Positions 1 through 6,594 of a stretch of 9,662 nt of DNA are shown here, one piece after another. The translations under genes were made by a program, and so were the position numbers. Within the stretch, counting starts at the first letter, position 1; every line of letters starts with the position of its first letter. The DNA is from an uncultured Acidobacteriota bacterium (GTDB lineage: Bacteria > Acidobacteriota > Blastocatellia > Pyrinomonadales > Pyrinomonadaceae). The stretch lies in contig CADEFG010000138.1 in the NCBI GenBank assembly GCA_902826505.1, forward strand, positions 1 through 9,662, read 5' to 3'. The notes under the pieces were generated by a model that ran no database searches, was not told the DNA's origin, and worked only from the letters and a program-made list of their open reading frames with translations.

Positions 1-1
1 C

Positions 2-577
2 GACACTTTGAGCAAAACGGTCGCGGCGACCAAAAGCGTCGCGACCTCGATCAAGATCGAAGCCGCAAACGGAAGCGTCACGAATACTTTTAACATAAAC
101 TATACGGGCGGCGAAAAATTTCCGCATCTCGTGCGCGACACGTCGAAAACGGATTATCTGTCGGGAATTACAAAGCCGCTTGTTGGTTTAAATGGCTTTA
201 TTTTATCGGGCTTCACTGTCAGACCAAGAAGAAGACAACCGGAAGTTCCCGATCTACCTGCAAACGTCACAAATATTTTATTAAGCCAAACCGAAATTAC
301 GGCAAACTGTCCGGCAAATTCGAATATCTGTTCGGACGCCAAACGAACGATCGAAATTTTAACCGAAGCAATTGATCCCGAAACTGGTGTTTTGACTTAC
401 AATTACAGAGTTTCAGGCGGGAAAATAATCGGTCAAGGCGCGAAAGTCGTCTGGGATTTATCGGGCGTCAGACCGGGAACTTATACGATCACGGTCGGCG
501 TTGACGACGGTTGCGGAATTTGCGGGATAACGAAGACAGCGGAAGTTAAAGTCGTCGAATGTCCTGATTGTAAGTAA
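2..577 (+). CDS. Secreted/surface protein with PKD-like C-terminal domain (5' end outside window)
   Basis: The reading frame is open from the first complete codon of the window (2-4), so the TTG at position 8 is probably internal and the N-terminus lies upstream. The 191 visible residues are rich in Thr, Val and Gly. The last ~100 residues read as a beta-sandwich of PKD/Ig type, with alternating strands such as LTYNYRVSGGKIIGQG and the closing block GTYTITVGVDDGCGICG. This part has five cysteines before the end (CPANSNIC and CGIC pairs) and then CPDCK at the very C-terminus, suggesting disulfides outside the cytoplasm. Similar Cys-bearing PKD-like modules are common in secreted acidobacterial proteins. 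The function is unknown; a surface or adhesion role is a guess. The next gene starts 48 bp downstream on the same strand. Confidence 0.7.
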   Translation, partial: DTLSKTVAATKSVATSIKIEAANGSVTNTFNINYTGGEKFPHLVRDTSKTDYLSGITKPLVGLNGFILSGFTVRPRRRQPEVPDLPANVTNILLSQTEITANCPANSNICSDAKRTIEILTEAIDPETGVLTYNYRVSGGKIIGQGAKVVWDLSGVRPGTYTITVGVDDGCGICGITKTAEVKVVECPDCK

Positions 578-625
578 TTAAACAGATTTTGCGTTAAAAT
601 AATTTCAAAAAGGGGAAAAACTGAG

Positions 626-901
626 ATGCCGAAATATGTTATCGAACGTGAAATTCCGGGCGCGGGAAATCTTTCAGCCGAAGAATTGCAATCCATTTCG
701 CAAACTTCGTGCAATGTGCTGAATAATCTGGGAACGCAGATTCAATGGGTGCAAAGCTATGTGACGGGCGACAAGGTTTACTGCGTGTATATCGCGCCGA
801 ACGAGGAAATGATCCGCGAACACGCGCGACAGGGCGGTTTTCCGGCGAATAAAATCTCGGAAGTTAAAACGATCATTGACCCGACGACGGCGGAAGTCTA
901 A
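626..901 (+). CDS. DUF4242 domain-containing small protein (SCO4226-like)
   Basis: This encodes a 91-residue soluble protein with no signal peptide or membrane segment. The whole chain matches the DUF4242 pattern: an opening strand MPKYVIEREIPGAG, a helix LSAEELQSISQTSCNVL, the block IQWVQSYVTGDKVYCVYIAPNEE, and the closing HARQGGFPANKISEV. The family is a ferredoxin-like dimeric alpha-beta barrel. The Streptomyces member SCO4226 is described as nickel-binding, but whether that holds here is not known. The ATG is preceded by a purine-rich AAGGGG about ten bases upstream, which supports this start. It lies 48 bp after the PKD-like gene and 75 bp before the next, so co-transcription is possible but not shown. 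The family call is firm; the biological role is not. Confidence 0.88.
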   Translation: MPKYVIEREIPGAGNLSAEELQSISQTSCNVLNNLGTQIQWVQSYVTGDKVYCVYIAPNEEMIREHARQGGFPANKISEVKTIIDPTTAEV

Positions 902-976
902 AAATATTCGTCAAATAATAAAGTGAAATTCTGTCATTGTCTTTGAACTTGGCGAAGCAATAGAACACTGTCTTAG

Positions 977-1408
977 ATGAAACCTGCACCGAATTTAGGA
1001 AAACTTGTCCGCGTTTACGCGATCGCGCCCGCTTTTTTGCAACGCGCGGTGATTGTCGCCGTTTTGTCGTTCGTCTTTTTTCTGGCAATGCTCGCGGTCT
1101 TTTCGATTCGCCCGAACTTTATATATTTTTTTCTCTCGACGGCGTTTCTGGTCGTTTATCTTTTGACGATGTTCGGCTGGCTGATGATGCGTAAAAACAT
1201 TCTCAAAATTTACGAAAACGGAATGACGTATCGAAAATTCACGGCGCGTTGGGACGAGATCGAAGCGGTCGAATCAACCGGCAAAAAGGGCAAGTTCAGT
1301 TACGAGCTCCGCAAAAAGAAAGGCGAAAAAGTCGTGCTGACGGATTCGATCTACGAGGTCGAAAAAGCGATCAAAATAATTCAGGCAAAAACGCGCGAAT
1401 CATTATGA
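977..1408 (+). CDS. Two-helix membrane protein with C-terminal PH-like domain, unknown function
   Basis: This is a 143-residue protein. Residues ~24-44 and ~48-70 are strongly hydrophobic and read as two transmembrane helices joined by a very short turn (RPNF). A Lys/Arg-rich stretch follows (MMRKNILK), so both termini are probably cytoplasmic. The C-terminal ~70 residues (KIYENGMTYRK, RWDEIEAVES, a basic KKGKFSYELRKKKG loop, then a helix) resemble the small bacterial PH-like domains found after one or two TM helices. This is similarity in style only. An in-frame TAG (974-976) directly precedes the ATG, so the protein cannot start further upstream. No good Shine-Dalgarno is visible. Its stop codon overlaps the ATG of the next gene in an ATGA, which implies translational coupling. 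No specific function can be assigned. Confidence 0.78.
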   Translation: MKPAPNLGKLVRVYAIAPAFLQRAVIVAVLSFVFFLAMLAVFSIRPNFIYFFLSTAFLVVYLLTMFGWLMMRKNILKIYENGMTYRKFTARWDEIEAVESTGKKGKFSYELRKKKGEKVVLTDSIYEVEKAIKIIQAKTRESL

Positions 1409-2403
1409 AGCCAAAAATTTTGCCTAAAAAAATCGCTTTTTTCTTAGCTGTTTTGTTTTTGCTGAGTTTTTCGTCGATCGTTTTGGGCGAACAAACCGCC
1501 GAATTTCCGCATAAATGCAGGACAAAAACGCGTCAAATCAGTCGGAAAGAAATTGTCGCCGACATCGAGAAATACCGCAAAGGCGAAACGCCCGTCATCG
1601 AAAGCAAAGGCGAGCTGATCAGTTGTCTCGAAGCTTTTCCGGTGCTGAAAAAATACATATTCGATCGCGATCCGAATATTCGCGACCTTTTAACGGAATT
1701 TCTCGGCTATTTTCTTTTTTCAAACCGTTTGCCGCTTTTTTTGAAACAGATCGAAATGTATCCGCTCAAGACCAACGCACTTCGTTATGCCTCTTATTAT
1801 CCTTGCCGTCAATATCGGCGGATCAAATCCAAAGCGCTCACAAATGCCTTGATAAAACGGATAAAGTCTTTGAAGAATGACGCCGCCGATGACGAAATTT
1901 ATATTTTAGGCTGTGCTGCGCCGCAAAACGCGCGGGCAAAACAGTTTCTCGAAGAACTGCGGCAAAACTCATTTCAATCTGGATTGACCGCCGATGAAAG
2001 AAGATCACAGTTGCGGAATGTTGACTACGCGCTTGCCGAAGCCGCCGACGCGGGCGCTGAAAAATCGGTGCTGGCGGATTTTGAAGGCGTCTTAAAGAAC
2101 GAAACCGAAACGCTCGAATTTCTTTTGGGAGACTTGCGCGGTTTTACAAACTGCCGGATTCTTTTGCCCGTCTCGCGGCTGATCTTGGACGAAAGAAATG
2201 CTCCCGAAAGTTATTTGCAGAATAAGGAAATAAAATTGCGGATCGGCGATCTGGCGGTCAGCGTTTTTCAGACTTTGTTGGAAAAAAATGCCGTGCCGAA
2301 AGCCACCATTGAAAGAATACCGCGCACTCTTGAAGAGAGAAACGAAATTTACCGTCAGGTTCAAGCAAAACTGAAAAGTTCTCCGCTCTGCCGCACGCGG
2401 TAA
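1405..2403 (+). CDS. Signal-peptide protein of unknown function, mainly alpha-helical
   Basis: This is a 332-residue protein. The frame is open further upstream, but the ATG at 1405 is preferred. It overlaps the TGA of the preceding gene (ATGA), and the protein then begins with a textbook signal peptide: MKPKILPKK, a hydrophobic run of about 18 residues, and a likely cleavage near VLGEQ. The mature part is charged and looks largely helical, with blocks such as FDRDPNIRDLLTEFLGYF and RAKQFLEELRQN that could be HEAT-like, although no clear repeat period is visible. About six cysteines are scattered through it, consistent with an exported, possibly disulfide-bonded protein. I do not recognise a domain family. 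Tight coupling to the preceding membrane protein suggests the two act together at the envelope (inference). The gene ends 65 bp before the convergent SRPBCC gene. Confidence 0.75.
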   Translation: MKPKILPKKIAFFLAVLFLLSFSSIVLGEQTAEFPHKCRTKTRQISRKEIVADIEKYRKGETPVIESKGELISCLEAFPVLKKYIFDRDPNIRDLLTEFLGYFLFSNRLPLFLKQIEMYPLKTNALRYASYYPCRQYRRIKSKALTNALIKRIKSLKNDAADDEIYILGCAAPQNARAKQFLEELRQNSFQSGLTADERRSQLRNVDYALAEAADAGAEKSVLADFEGVLKNETETLEFLLGDLRGFTNCRILLPVSRLILDERNAPESYLQNKEIKLRIGDLAVSVFQTLLEKNAVPKATIERIPRTLEERNEIYRQVQAKLKSSPLCRTR

Positions 2404-2404
2404 A

Positions 2405-2464
2405 TAATTTTGGAGATTTATTTCAGATTTGAATGATTAGAAATTACAAATCGCTCCAAAATTA
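2405..2464. terminator. Inverted repeat between convergent genes, possible bidirectional terminator
   Basis: TAATTTTGGAG (2405-2415) is perfectly complementary to CTCCAAAATTA (2454-2464). An inner ATTT/AAAT pairing extends the stem after a two-base bulge (CG, 2452-2453). The stem fills most of the 65-bp gap between two convergent stop codons, which is where a shared terminator is expected. The loop is long and there is no strong T-tract on either side, so efficient intrinsic termination is uncertain. Confidence 0.45.
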
Positions 2465-2468
2465 AAAC

Positions 2469-2942
2469 TCAAACAAGAAACTTTCGCCAGTCCTCGCTTT
2501 CGGCGATTTTTTTGATGAGCAGATTTCTTTCCGTGAGCAAATTTTTCATATAGTTTTCCAAAAAGAGCGCGTCGGCGATTTTTCCTAAAATCCAGAACGG
2601 CGAATCGTAATCGAAGACATCTTTCATCAAAATGTTCGCGCCGTTCGAGGTGAAAAAATGGTCGTGCGTAAAGCGTTTGAAAGCGCCTTTGAGCATTATA
2701 TCCCGAAAGTGAAACGGACGATTATACTCGATGATTTTTGACGTCAGTTTTTGTCTGATGCCGAAATGCGTCGCTTGCCAGGTGACGGTTTCGCCCTGAT
2801 TTATCAAGCCTTTTGTGACGCCGCCAACCGCTTTTTCACCGGTTTTCGCCATCGTTTCTTCGTGCAGGTCGATACATCTGGCAAGATCGAAAACTCTTTC
2901 GACCGGGGCGTTTATTTCAACTTCAATTTCGATTCTCGGCAC
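2469..2942 (-). CDS. SRPBCC family (START-like fold) ligand-binding protein
   Basis: This 157-residue cytoplasmic protein begins at GTG. An in-frame stop lies five codons upstream and no ATG is available, so the GTG is the only reasonable start; no clear Shine-Dalgarno precedes it. The opening EIEVEINAPVERVFDLARCID is the typical SRPBCC first strand plus helix. It is followed by a GGVTKGLINQGETVTWQA block, HFGIRQKLTSKI, the hydrophobic DIMLKGAFKRFTHDHFF stretch, and the long C-terminal helix ENYMKNLLTERNLLIKK. Length and order fit a stand-alone domain of the polyketide cyclase/START-like superfamily, which binds small hydrophobic ligands in a deep cavity. The ligand cannot be predicted. It is divergent from the E2 gene across a 171-bp AT-rich intergenic region that must hold both promoters. 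Confidence 0.87.
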   Translation of the reverse strand: MPRIEIEVEINAPVERVFDLARCIDLHEETMAKTGEKAVGGVTKGLINQGETVTWQATHFGIRQKLTSKIIEYNRPFHFRDIMLKGAFKRFTHDHFFTSNGANILMKDVFDYDSPFWILGKIADALFLENYMKNLLTERNLLIKKIAESEDWRKFLV

Positions 2943-3071
2943 AATTTTATAATTTTAGAAATCTTGATACAACTGGCGCAGTTTAACAAATTTATGCTGC
3001 AAATACCGCATTGCGAATTTACTCTTTTCCACCTTTTCACTTTTACCGGTCTTTTCTTGTATTCTATTTAT

Positions 3072-3108
3072 TTGATATTTTTATTCAATAATTATTTATA
3101 AAACGGAG
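3072..3108 (+). promoter_or_regulatory. Tentative sigma-70-like promoter and ribosome binding site of the E2 gene
   Basis: TTGATA (3072-3077) is followed 17 bases later by TTTATA (3095-3100), a weak -35/-10 candidate in a very AT-rich stretch. If it is right, the -10 box lies only 14 bases before the ATG and would give a nearly leaderless transcript, which argues against it. GGAG at 3105-3108 lies five bases before the ATG at 3114 and is a convincing ribosome binding site. Only the RBS part is well supported. Confidence 0.25.
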
Positions 3109-3113
3109 ATTAT

Positions 3114-4901
3114 ATGAGCGTAGAAGTTGTGATGCCGCAAATGGGCGAATCAATTACGGAAGGAACAGTCTCGAAATGGCTCAAGGCAGTCGGCGATAAG
3201 ATCGAAAAAGACGAACCGATTTTGGAAATCTCAACCGATAAAGTTGATGCCGAAGTGCCGAGTCCGGGCGCGGGCGTTCTTTTGGAAATCAAAGCGCAGG
3301 AAGGCGAAACGGTCGAAGTCGGCAGCGTCGTCGCGGTGATCGGCGAAGAAAGCGGCGCAGCCGTCAGCAGCCAGCAGCCAGCAGTCAGCCGTCAACCGGT
3401 TGAAGAAGCAAAACCGCCGGTCGAAGAAGTTGAGCCTGAGCCGGTTGTTGAAATTGCGCAAACGATAGCGGCAAGCGCGGCTGAACCAAGTCCGCAGCCC
3501 GCCGTTTCAAATCCGCAATCGAGCGACGCGACCGAGGTTGTAATGCCGCAAATGGGCGAATCAATTACGGAAGGAACAGTCTCGAAATGGCTCAAGGCGG
3601 TCGGCGATAAAATCGAAAAGGACGAGCCGCTGCTCGAGATCTCGACCGACAAGGTTGATGCCGAAGTGCCGAGTCCGGCGGCGGGCACACTTCTTGAAAT
3701 TCGCGCAAATGAAGGCGAAACCGTCGAAGTCGGTTCGGTTGTTGCGCTGGTCGGCGCGGAAGGCGCGGTCGCGGTTTCAAGTTCTGCTCCGCAAACTGCG
3801 AGTCAGCCGGTTGCCGAAACTCCGAAAATCGTCGATGAGTCAAAAGTCGAAGAGCCGGAAGTTAAATTTGCGGTAGCCGCCGCCGGCAACGGACAACGGA
3901 CAACGGACAACGGGCAATCAAGCGTTGAAGATTTACGCCGCACGAAATCTTCGCCGCTCGTCCGCAATATTGCCAAGGAACATGGCGTGGATATTTCGCG
4001 GATTTCGGGCACGGGAATGAGCGGACGGGTGACGAAAAAAGACATTTTGAATTTTATCGAAACCGGTGCCGCGCTTCGTCCGCAAGATTTGCTGGTCGGC
4101 AAAACCACTGCGCCGAAACTGGCACCGGTTTCAGCGCCGCAAATTTCGCCGCTCGCGCCAAAGGTCGAATTTTCTGCTCCACCGGTTTCGACCGTCACCG
4201 GCGACCGGGTTGAACCGATGTCCGTGATGCGCAAGAAAATTGCGGAACATATGACTTTTTCAAAACAAACATCGGCGCACGTAACGAGCGTTTATGAATT
4301 TGATATGACAAATGTCGCCAAATTCCGCGAAAAGAATAAAGCGGAATTTCAGACGCGCTACGGCACGAAGCTCTCGTTCATGCCTTTTATTTTCCAAGCC
4401 GTCACGCAGGCTTTACGTAAATTCCCGGTCGTTAATTCGCAAGTTTCGGGCGACAACATCATTTATAAAGGCGACATCAATCTCGGAATGGCGGTCGCGC
4501 TCGATTGGGGCTTGATCGTGCCGGTCATAAAACGCGCCGATCAGCTTTCGCTTTCGGGACTGGCGCTCGCGGCAAATGATCTGGCTGACCGCGCCCGGAC
4601 AAAAAAACTGCTGCCCGACGAAGTGGCGGGCGGAACTTTTACGATCACGAATCCGGGCGTTTTCGGCGGACTTTTCGGCACGCCGATCATCAATCAGCCG
4701 CAGGTTGCGATCCTTTGTGTCGGAACGATCGAAAAACGCCCGAAGGTGTTGACCACGCCCGACGGCGACGATTATATTGCGATTCGTCAGATGGCGTATT
4801 TTGCTTTGACCTACGACCACCGCATTGTCGATGGCGCAGATGCCGAAAAATTTCTTTCGTTTATGAAAGATTATATCGAAACCATACAGTTTTCTCTCTA
4901 A
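3114..4901 (+). CDS. sucB: Dihydrolipoyllysine-residue succinyltransferase, E2 of 2-oxoglutarate dehydrogenase complex
   Basis: This 595-residue E2 core subunit transfers a succinyl group from lipoyl-lysine to CoA in the TCA cycle. Domains in order are: lipoyl domain 1 (residues ~2-76, lipoyl Lys43 in STDKVDAE), a Pro/Ala/Gln linker, lipoyl domain 2 (~139-213, Lys180), a second linker, the peripheral-subunit-binding domain (~279-316, SSPLVRNIAKEHGVDISRI), a Pro/Ala linker, and the catalytic domain (~367-595). The catalytic signature DHRIVDG is intact, with His569 and Asp573. The block FGTPIINQPQVAIL is typical of succinyltransferases of the actinobacterial two-lipoyl type rather than branched-chain E2, but another 2-oxo acid substrate cannot be excluded. 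No E1 or E3 gene is adjacent. GGAG five bases upstream supports the ATG. Two 7-bp tandem repeats lie inside the linkers, and the two lipoyl domains share long exact DNA identity. Confidence 0.93.
   Translation: MSVEVVMPQMGESITEGTVSKWLKAVGDKIEKDEPILEISTDKVDAEVPSPGAGVLLEIKAQEGETVEVGSVVAVIGEESGAAVSSQQPAVSRQPVEEAKPPVEEVEPEPVVEIAQTIAASAAEPSPQPAVSNPQSSDATEVVMPQMGESITEGTVSKWLKAVGDKIEKDEPLLEISTDKVDAEVPSPAAGTLLEIRANEGETVEVGSVVALVGAEGAVAVSSSAPQTASQPVAETPKIVDESKVEEPEVKFAVAAAGNGQRTTDNGQSSVEDLRRTKSSPLVRNIAKEHGVDISRISGTGMSGRVTKKDILNFIETGAALRPQDLLVGKTTAPKLAPVSAPQISPLAPKVEFSAPPVSTVTGDRVEPMSVMRKKIAEHMTFSKQTSAHVTSVYEFDMTNVAKFREKNKAEFQTRYGTKLSFMPFIFQAVTQALRKFPVVNSQVSGDNIIYKGDINLGMAVALDWGLIVPVIKRADQLSLSGLALAANDLADRARTKKLLPDEVAGGTFTITNPGVFGGLFGTPIINQPQVAILCVGTIEKRPKVLTTPDGDDYIAIRQMAYFALTYDHRIVDGADAEKFLSFMKDYIETIQFSL
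3132..3187 (+). repeat. First copy of 56-bp exact intragenic repeat (lipoyl domain 1)
   Basis: These 56 bases are identical to 3543-3598, at an offset of 411 bases (137 codons, in frame). They encode the start of lipoyl domain 1, from MPQMGESITEG to the codons before the conserved Gly-Asp. Identity stays high but broken through ACGA-CCG near 3218, then drops to what protein conservation requires. Confidence 0.95.
3365..3399 (+). repeat. Heptamer tandem repeat (CAGCAGC-type) in first E2 linker
   Basis: Five consecutive 7-base units are seen: CAGCAGC, CAGCAGC, CAGCAGT, CAGCCGT and CAACCGG. The first three are nearly perfect, and the last two are decayed. Because seven is not a multiple of three, the reading frame rotates through the unit and yields the low-complexity linker SSQQPAVSRQP. 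The frame remains open. Confidence 0.8.
3543..3598 (+). repeat. Second copy of 56-bp exact intragenic repeat (lipoyl domain 2)
   Basis: This is the partner of 3132-3187, encoding the start of lipoyl domain 2. All 56 bases match, including every synonymous position, which points to a recent duplication or gene conversion between the two domains rather than protein-level selection alone. Confidence 0.95.
3887..3914 (+). repeat. Heptamer tandem repeat (CAACGGA)x4 in second E2 linker
   Basis: There are three perfect CAACGGA units and a fourth with one change (CAACGGG), followed by a partial CAA. Translation across the rotating frame gives NGQRTTDNGQ just before the subunit-binding domain. The unit sequence differs from the heptamer in the first linker, but the period is the same. 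Confidence 0.9.
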
Positions 4902-4916
4902 TCATTACAGTCAGGG

Positions 4917-4960
4917 AAAAGTAAACCGTCAGACATTTTTGTCTGACGGTTTACTTTTTT
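4917..4960 (+). terminator. Rho-independent terminator of the E2 gene
   Basis: A perfect 19-bp stem (4917-4935 with 4940-4958) closes on a four-base TTTT loop. Its core is GTAAACCGTCAGAC pairing with GTCTGACGGTTTAC, and the right arm runs into TTTTTT. It starts 15 bases after the stop codon. The A-rich left edge means it could also terminate from the other side. Confidence 0.93.
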
Positions 4961-5446
4961 TATAAACTTTTTAAGTTTTCAAGAAACTTTTCAAAAACTC
5001 TGCCGATAACATATCGAATAGTCAGTATTTTTTGAGATTATTTGCGCTCCCGATTATTTTAGAAACTACTGAAAATACAGAGTTTATCTTGATGATTGTC
5101 TTTAGAGATATTCTCGAACAGATTGAATGCGGGTTTTTTAAAGTGTTCGCAAACAGGACACTCCCTGTGATGGAGTTTGATGATTGCCAATTTTTACGCA
5201 AAATGTCCTGTTTTATAGGTTTGAAGATAGAAAACGACGGTATATTGCGGTTTGGCACGATAATTGTTTGTGCAGATTTATGTTGAATTATTATCGCGGA
5301 ATATGCAAAGATTTTAAGTGGTGTTGAAAAAAAATTTTTGGGAAATCAAAAATTATCAAAGTTTCCGACAACTAAAGCCGCTTTCAGAACGTCAAAAAAT
5401 CTGCTTTTATATTCTGTAATTTAAGATTTGAATCCAAATAGTAAGA
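4961..5446. other. AT-rich intergenic region without a convincing gene
   Basis: About 490 bases separate the E2 terminator from the OmpA-like gene. Short open frames exist on both strands (5032-5286 plus, 5022-5258 minus). They overlap, lack ribosome binding sites and give compositionally odd proteins, so I do not call them. Visible structure includes a 10-bp inverted repeat AAACAGGACA (5151-5160) / TGTCCTGTTT (5204-5213), an ACAGG/CCTGT hairpin nested at its left arm, and an 8-bp AT hairpin AATTTTTG/CAAAAATT (5333-5340, 5347-5354). The region must contain the promoter of the gene at 5462. A small RNA or a decayed gene remains possible. Confidence 0.5.
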
Positions 5447-5461
5447 ATGAGGAGTAAAGTT

Positions 5462-6451
5462 ATGTTGAAAAAATTTTCTGCTTTGATGTTAGCAGTTTTA
5501 ATTGGTGCAGTTGGTGTTTTCGCGCAAGATGACGCGCAGGTTCGCAGTTTAACGAGCGGACAGAAATACAAGATTAAAGGTGTCGTGGTCGCGAAAGATG
5601 ACACAAGCTTTGTCGTCAAGGACGGCACGGGCGTTAATACGAGAGTTATGATCGACCCGAACACGAGCATCAAAACTAAAGGCGGATTTTTCGGCGGCGG
5701 CGATAAGATCGCGTCGAGCCAGATCGTTCGTGGTTTGAATTTGGAAGTCGAAGGTCGCGGCGACAGTTCGGGCAGCTTGATGGCTAACAAGGTTCGTTTT
5801 GGCAAAGACGATTTCCGCGTTGCACAGTCAATTGACAGCCGCGTCACACCGACCGAAAATCGTTTGACCCAAACCGAAGAAAATCAACAACGTCTTTCAG
5901 GACAAATTGATGAATTGGTCGCGATTTCAAATGCCGCGCGCGGCGGTGCGAAAGCCGCTCAGGAAACAGCCGATGCCGCGATTGCCGGTGTTAATGCGAC
6001 GAATCAACGGATTACGTCTTTAGACGACTATGTCGTTCAATCGGCAACGACCGTTAATTTCAAATTGAACAGCGCCGTTCTTTCGCCTGATGCCAAGACA
6101 CAACTCGATCAAGTTGCGCAAGCGGCAATGCAGCTTAAAGGCTACACGATCGAAATCACTGGTTTTGCTTCGGCGGACGGCAGTGTTGCGAAAAACAAGG
6201 CTTTGAGCCAACGACGCGCCCAAGCCGTAATCGATTACTTGGTTGAAACACACAATGTTCCGCTTCGCCGAATCGGCACATCGTATGGTTTTGGCGAACT
6301 GCAAGCAGTTGCCGACAACTCGACCCGCGAAGGTCGCGAGCAAAACCGCCGGGTTGAAGTTAAACTTCTGGTCAGCCGTGGTTTGAATCAAAACGTTGAG
6401 GTTCGTCCGAATACGACAACCGATACACCGACAAGCAACGACCAACAATAA
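5462..6451 (+). CDS. OmpA family envelope protein with N-terminal OB-like domain and coiled coil
   Basis: This 329-residue exported protein likely anchors the outer envelope to peptidoglycan. An upstream in-frame ATG (5447) overlaps the GAGGAG ribosome binding site (5449-5454), so the ATG at 5462, seven bases after it, is the real start. Residues 1-22 are a signal peptide (MLKKF, a hydrophobic core, FAQ|DD). Residues ~30-122 form a small beta-rich domain (KGVVVAKDDTSFVVKDG) resembling OB-fold/DUF5666-type modules. Residues ~125-190 are a heptad-like Ala/Gln/Asn-rich coiled coil. Residues ~198-305 are the OmpA C-terminal domain, with NKALSQRRAQAVIDYL and EGREQNRRVEVKL. The diaminopimelate-contacting Asp of GxTD is Ser237 here, with Asp239 two residues on, a variant I believe occurs in related proteins. 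No beta-barrel is present, so it is probably periplasmic or lipid-independent. Confidence 0.88.
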   Translation: MLKKFSALMLAVLIGAVGVFAQDDAQVRSLTSGQKYKIKGVVVAKDDTSFVVKDGTGVNTRVMIDPNTSIKTKGGFFGGGDKIASSQIVRGLNLEVEGRGDSSGSLMANKVRFGKDDFRVAQSIDSRVTPTENRLTQTEENQQRLSGQIDELVAISNAARGGAKAAQETADAAIAGVNATNQRITSLDDYVVQSATTVNFKLNSAVLSPDAKTQLDQVAQAAMQLKGYTIEITGFASADGSVAKNKALSQRRAQAVIDYLVETHNVPLRRIGTSYGFGELQAVADNSTREGREQNRRVEVKLLVSRGLNQNVEVRPNTTTDTPTSNDQQ

Positions 6452-6468
6452 TTATTTTTTGAATAAAA

Positions 6469-6524
6469 GAGGGCAAATCAAGGTGAAACGACGCAGTTCG
6501 TTTCACCTTTTGCCCTCAAATTTT
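6469..6524 (+). terminator. Rho-independent terminator of the OmpA-like gene
   Basis: A long two-part stem is visible. GAGGGCAA (6469-6476) pairs with TTGCCCTC (6509/6510-6516 region), and AAGGTGAAACGA (6480-6491) pairs with TCGTTTCACCTT (6498-6509). A three-base bulge lies on the left side and the loop is six bases. TTTTT follows at 6520-6524. It begins 18 bases after the stop codon. Confidence 0.88.
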
Positions 6525-6594
6525 TGCTTTAGATTGCAAATTTTAAAAACAAGCAAACTGAAGTTAAGACATTCAGCAACTAATATTTTGAAAT

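Noticed and set aside
1249..1404. N-terminal extension of the signal-peptide protein to 384 residues
   Set aside because: The extension is very basic and overlaps the coding part of the preceding gene. The ATG at 1405 gives a proper signal peptide and an ATGA junction.
3365..3399. Possible CRISPR-like or phage-derived repeat in the E2 gene
   Set aside because: The units are only 7 bases with no spacers, and the frame stays open through them. They are simple tandem repeats.
5151..5213. 10-bp inverted repeat as insertion-sequence ends
   Set aside because: The arms enclose only 43 bases, no flanking target duplication is visible and no transposase lies nearby.
5022..5286. Overlapping short open frames on both strands in the intergenic gap (78 and 84 codons)
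   Set aside because: They cover the same DNA in opposite directions, lack ribosome binding sites, sit in AT-rich sequence and contain unlikely runs such as LETTENTE and SVFSVVS that are typical of translated low-complexity DNA.
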